From Neptunicoccus cionae (lineage in GTDB: Bacteria; Pseudomonadota; Alphaproteobacteria; Rhodobacterales; Rhodobacteraceae): a DNA stretch of 64,000 nucleotides. The notes below the pieces were generated by a model. That model saw nothing but the letters and a program-made list of their open reading frames with translations. It was not told where the DNA came from and searched no databases. How positions within the stretch are numbered: position 1 is the first letter of the stretch; every line of letters begins with the position of its first letter. Where the stretch lies: assembly GCF_002860325.1 (NCBI RefSeq), contig NZ_PKOJ01000005.1, positions 124,001 through 188,000 on the forward strand, given 5' to 3'. This document shows, one piece after another, positions 61,535 to 64,000 of the stretch. Both the position numbers and the translations under genes were made by a program.

Positions 61535-63228
61535 GGGACAACTCCTTTGGGGAAACGGCGGGAGAAAAGCTGGATCAGGGCCATCAGGACCACGACCACC
61601 AGAACGATGGTCATAGCCAGGGCGCTGGCCATGCCGGTCTCGCCGCTGTCATCAAGATTGAATATCACCACGCCAAGCGTCTCGGTGCCCGAGGACCACA
61701 AAAGCGCGGAAACTGTAAGTTCGTTAAACGCCGTAAGGAAGACGAGGATCGCCCCCGCCGCTGCCGCCGGGGCCGAAAGCGGAAAGATCACATCACGCAA
61801 GCGCCGGTAAAGTGACGCCCCGACCGATTGGGCGGCTTCGTCCATAGCCGGATCAAACTGCTTCAGGCTGGCCTGAACCGGACGGAACATAACCGCGAAG
61901 AAACGGGCGATATAGGCCAGAAAGATGATCCAGATCGTGCCGTAAAGCGTGGCTTCGGTGAAAGGAAGCTTGATCAACAGAAGGATCATCGCGATGGACA
62001 GCACCACCCCCGGCAGCGCGTAAGGCAGATCAAGCAGGCTGTCGAACAGACGTGCCAGACGGGTCTGGCGCCGCTCCATCAGCCACGCCAGAGGCAGGCA
62101 TATTGCCATCAACGCAACAGAGGCACCTGCCGCCAGACCGAAAGAATTGGTAAAGGCCCGCGATGTGACCGGCTGGCGGAACATAACCTCGTACCAGGAC
62201 GCAAGGGTCACCGTATCAAGGCGCAGCGACACGCCATAGGCTGGCACCAGCGACGTGGCCAGAAGTCCGAACATCGGCAGGACGAGAATTGCAAAGACCA
62301 CCGCCCAGAGACAGATTTCAACTGGCAGGCGCGCGGCGCCAAGTGGCAGGGCCAGCGGTCTGGAGGTACTGCCCACAAGGTGCAGTTTCTGACGGCTTTG
62401 AAAGAGCCGTTGCACAAGAATGCCCGCCACGGCCACCGCCCCGATCAGCATGGCAAGAACCGACACTTCAGCGAGCACTGTCGTCCCCATGCCGGCAAGC
62501 TTTTGATAGACGAGGGTGGGCAAAGTCGCATAACCGGCAGGTATGCCGAGCATGGCAGGTATGCCGAAATTCCCAAGCGCGGTTACAAAGGTTATTGCCG
62601 TGCCAGCAGCCAGACTCGGCAGCGTCAGAGGCATCACCACCTGCCACCATGTCCGCAAACCCCGCGCGCCACTGATGCGGGCGGCCTCGACCACGTCCTG
62701 TGGGATCGCGCGCAAACCGGCACGAAGAGTCAGAAAAATGATCGACATATGCTGGATGCCCAGAAGAAAGATGATCCCTTCAGGCGAATACAGGGGCTGC
62801 TTCGCACCAAGTGGTGGCGCAATTCCTAGCGTTTTCAAAAGAACCGACGACGGTCCCATGATCTGGGTCCACGACAGGGCCGTAATCTGCGGGGGGATCA
62901 TCATCGGAATCATCAGGCAGAAAACCAGAGCCGCCTTGGCGCGCAAATCCGTCAGCGCGACCAGAAAGGCGAAGGCAGAACCCAACACCAGAGAGACCAG
63001 AGTGCCAAAACCGGCTGTAACCAGAGAATGCTTCAGTGCGCTGAGCGTTGACGGCTGTGCCAGCACATCACGCATCAAGCCAAGACTGGGGCTGCCCTGA
63101 TCCGTGACGCCTTCCACAAAAAGGCGCAGTACCGGGGCAAGCGTCAGGCAGATCGCAAGGACCAGAATAGCAGAGAGCAGCCGGGCCTCGGACCGGCTGC
63201 CTCCATGATTTTGCGTGGCGCTCATCAT
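61522..63228 (-). CDS. Fused two-domain ABC permease (iron/2-aminoethylphosphonate type)
   Basis: 568 residues formed by two permease halves of about six helices each, with EAA loops VVEAARISGARGLRTWWQVVMPL and DEAAQSVGASLYRRLRDVIFPL. This double form is found in FbpB/SfuB-type iron and in AEP importers. Its ATG overlaps the binding-protein stop (ATGA). It completes the three-part importer with the ATPase and binding-protein genes. Confidence 0.9.
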   Translation of the reverse strand: MMSATQNHGGSRSEARLLSAILVLAICLTLAPVLRLFVEGVTDQGSPSLGLMRDVLAQPSTLSALKHSLVTAGFGTLVSLVLGSAFAFLVALTDLRAKAALVFCLMIPMMIPPQITALSWTQIMGPSSVLLKTLGIAPPLGAKQPLYSPEGIIFLLGIQHMSIIFLTLRAGLRAIPQDVVEAARISGARGLRTWWQVVMPLTLPSLAAGTAITFVTALGNFGIPAMLGIPAGYATLPTLVYQKLAGMGTTVLAEVSVLAMLIGAVAVAGILVQRLFQSRQKLHLVGSTSRPLALPLGAARLPVEICLWAVVFAILVLPMFGLLATSLVPAYGVSLRLDTVTLASWYEVMFRQPVTSRAFTNSFGLAAGASVALMAICLPLAWLMERRQTRLARLFDSLLDLPYALPGVVLSIAMILLLIKLPFTEATLYGTIWIIFLAYIARFFAVMFRPVQASLKQFDPAMDEAAQSVGASLYRRLRDVIFPLSAPAAAAGAILVFLTAFNELTVSALLWSSGTETLGVVIFNLDDSGETGMASALAMTIVLVVVVLMALIQLFSRRFPKGVVPWQT

Positions 63229-64000
63229 TGTGCGCCGAAAAGCTCTGCGAACTTGGCTTTGTTAGCCTCTGCATTTGCAAGAGCCTCGGCCGGGTCGAAG
63301 GCCATCAGCTTGATTTCTTCGCGGGACGGGAAACCTTCTGGCACACCCATGCCGTTACGGGCAGGAATATAGCCCATGTCGAGCACAAGGTTCTGGCCAG
63401 CGTCGCTCAGCAGGAAGTCGACAAATTTCTGTGCACCTTCCACGTTCTTGGCGGAGGACATGATCGCCACAGGCTCTGTTACATAAGACACGCCCTCTTC
63501 AGGGAACACAAAATCCACAGGGGATCCGTCGGCTTTGTTCCGGATGGCAAGGAAGTCCACGACCATGCCATAAGGTTTTTCACCGGAGGCAACGGCTTTG
63601 AATGTGCCACCGTTTCCACCCTGCGCACGGGCCTCATTTGCGGCCAGATTTTCGTAATAGCTCCAACCCAGCGTTTCATCGCCGGTCAGGGTTGCGAGGT
63701 GGATCAGGGCCGCGCCGGAATAGAGCGGCGAAGGCATTGCAATTTGCCCTTTGATCGCATCATCCGAAAGGTCTTTCCACGATGTCGGAGCGGTTTCGAT
63801 ACCTGTGTTGTAAACGATACCCGTAGTGATCAGTTTGGTGGAGTGGTAGTAACCTTCACCGGAATAGAGAGTGGCATCATATTCAGCGGCTTCAGGGGAT
63901 TGATAGGCGGTCAGCAGATCTTCCTGCGCCATACCTTCCAGCGTTACGGTATCAGCGATCAAAAGGACATCCGGCTGGGGGTTGCCTGCTTCGATTTCGG
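63225..64000 (-). CDS. ABC transporter substrate-binding protein (iron/phosphonate type), 5' partial
   Basis: C-terminal 257 residues of a type-2 periplasmic binding protein; the frame is open to the window end, where NPQPDVLLIADTVTLEGM continues, so the signal peptide and first domain lie outside. The visible part has SGEGYYHSTKLITTGIVYNT and PTSWKDLSDDAIKGQIAMPSPLYSGAALIHLA, common in FbpA-like and AEP/phosphate-ester binding proteins. The tyrosine pair used for Fe3+ by FbpA is not evident in this part, so a phosphonate or organophosphate ligand is plausible. Confidence 0.87.
   Translation of the reverse strand, partial: EIEAGNPQPDVLLIADTVTLEGMAQEDLLTAYQSPEAAEYDATLYSGEGYYHSTKLITTGIVYNTGIETAPTSWKDLSDDAIKGQIAMPSPLYSGAALIHLATLTGDETLGWSYYENLAANEARAQGGNGGTFKAVASGEKPYGMVVDFLAIRNKADGSPVDFVFPEEGVSYVTEPVAIMSSAKNVEGAQKFVDFLLSDAGQNLVLDMGYIPARNGMGVPEGFPSREEIKLMAFDPAEALANAEANKAKFAELFGAQ

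Noticed and set aside
1-64000. tRNA, rRNA, CRISPR arrays, att sites or prophage
   Set aside because: No cloverleaf-like or TTCGANTC-type tRNA segments, no regular direct repeats with spacers, and no integrase or phage structural genes were seen.

Overview
The window reads as a chromosomal stretch of a marine-type alphaproteobacterium of the Rhodobacteraceae (Roseobacter group). This is inferred from gene content rather than a marker gene: two TRAP transporters, two tripartite tricarboxylate (TTT) transporters, two ABC importers, a Rieske/GMC quaternary-amine type cluster, a CIO-type quinol oxidase and many LysR/AraC/GntR/TetR regulators. Codon use looks uniform and GC-rich. I see no rRNA, tRNA, CRISPR array, prophage or complete insertion sequence. 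Three gene relics are present: an IS3-type transposase, an aldehyde dehydrogenase tail and the first codons of an IS30-type transposase.

Layout. 1-4.4 kb: TRAP operon 1 (dctP partial, dctQ, dctM) with an aldehyde dehydrogenase. 4.4-10.8 kb: IS3 relic, then a leftward operon of TRAP 2, an FAD-linked 2-hydroxyacid dehydrogenase and a nitrilase-family amidase, with a divergent LysR gene. 10.8-15.1 kb: Rieske oxygenase and GMC oxidoreductase with an aldehyde dehydrogenase relic downstream and a divergent GlxA/GbdR-like AraC regulator. 15.2-24.1 kb: small regulator/enzyme pairs (HxlR-VOC, LysR-FMN reductase-DUF2798, AraC-NmrA-DUF4345-DUF1772, SDR-AraC) and a DnaQ-like exonuclease. 24.2-27.2 kb: leftward cupin-SDR-flavin oxidase-TetR operon with a probable TetR operator. 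27.4-31.6 kb: periplasmic molybdenum dehydrogenase (tri-heme cytochrome c, [2Fe-2S] subunit, Mo subunit). 31.6-34.3 kb: CIO-type cydAB with a 49-residue DUF2474 gene. 34.6-36.8 kb: polar amino acid ABC importer. 37.1-39.0 kb: small molybdopterin-fold secreted protein coupled to a sensor histidine kinase.

39.4-48.6 kb is a nine-gene rightward operon that looks like uptake and non-phosphorylative catabolism of an L-pentonate: TTT transporter, RhamD-type enolase-superfamily dehydratase, L-2-keto-3-deoxyarabonate dehydratase, FCD-type GntR regulator, PdxA-like dehydrogenase, 3-hydroxyisobutyrate-dehydrogenase-like enzyme and 2-oxoglutarate semialdehyde dehydrogenase. It meets a second, leftward TTT operon head-on at a shared terminator. 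That second operon starts with a COG4091-type SAF-domain oxidoreductase and faces its own GntR gene across three identical palindromes spaced 61-62 bp. 54.2-58.4 kb: secreted esterase-like protein, TetR-MFS pair. 58.4-64 kb: leftward operon of an iron/phosphonate-type ABC importer with a beta-CASP-like metallo-beta-lactamase protein, a histidine phosphatase and a PNK-phosphatase-like HAD protein; this is the least explained set.

A recurring theme is that all four tripartite transporter operons carry a strong stem-loop exactly between the binding-protein gene and the small permease gene, fitting high expression of the binding protein over the membrane subunits. Binding-protein uptake feeding short oxidative pathways under local repressors is the common logic of the window.
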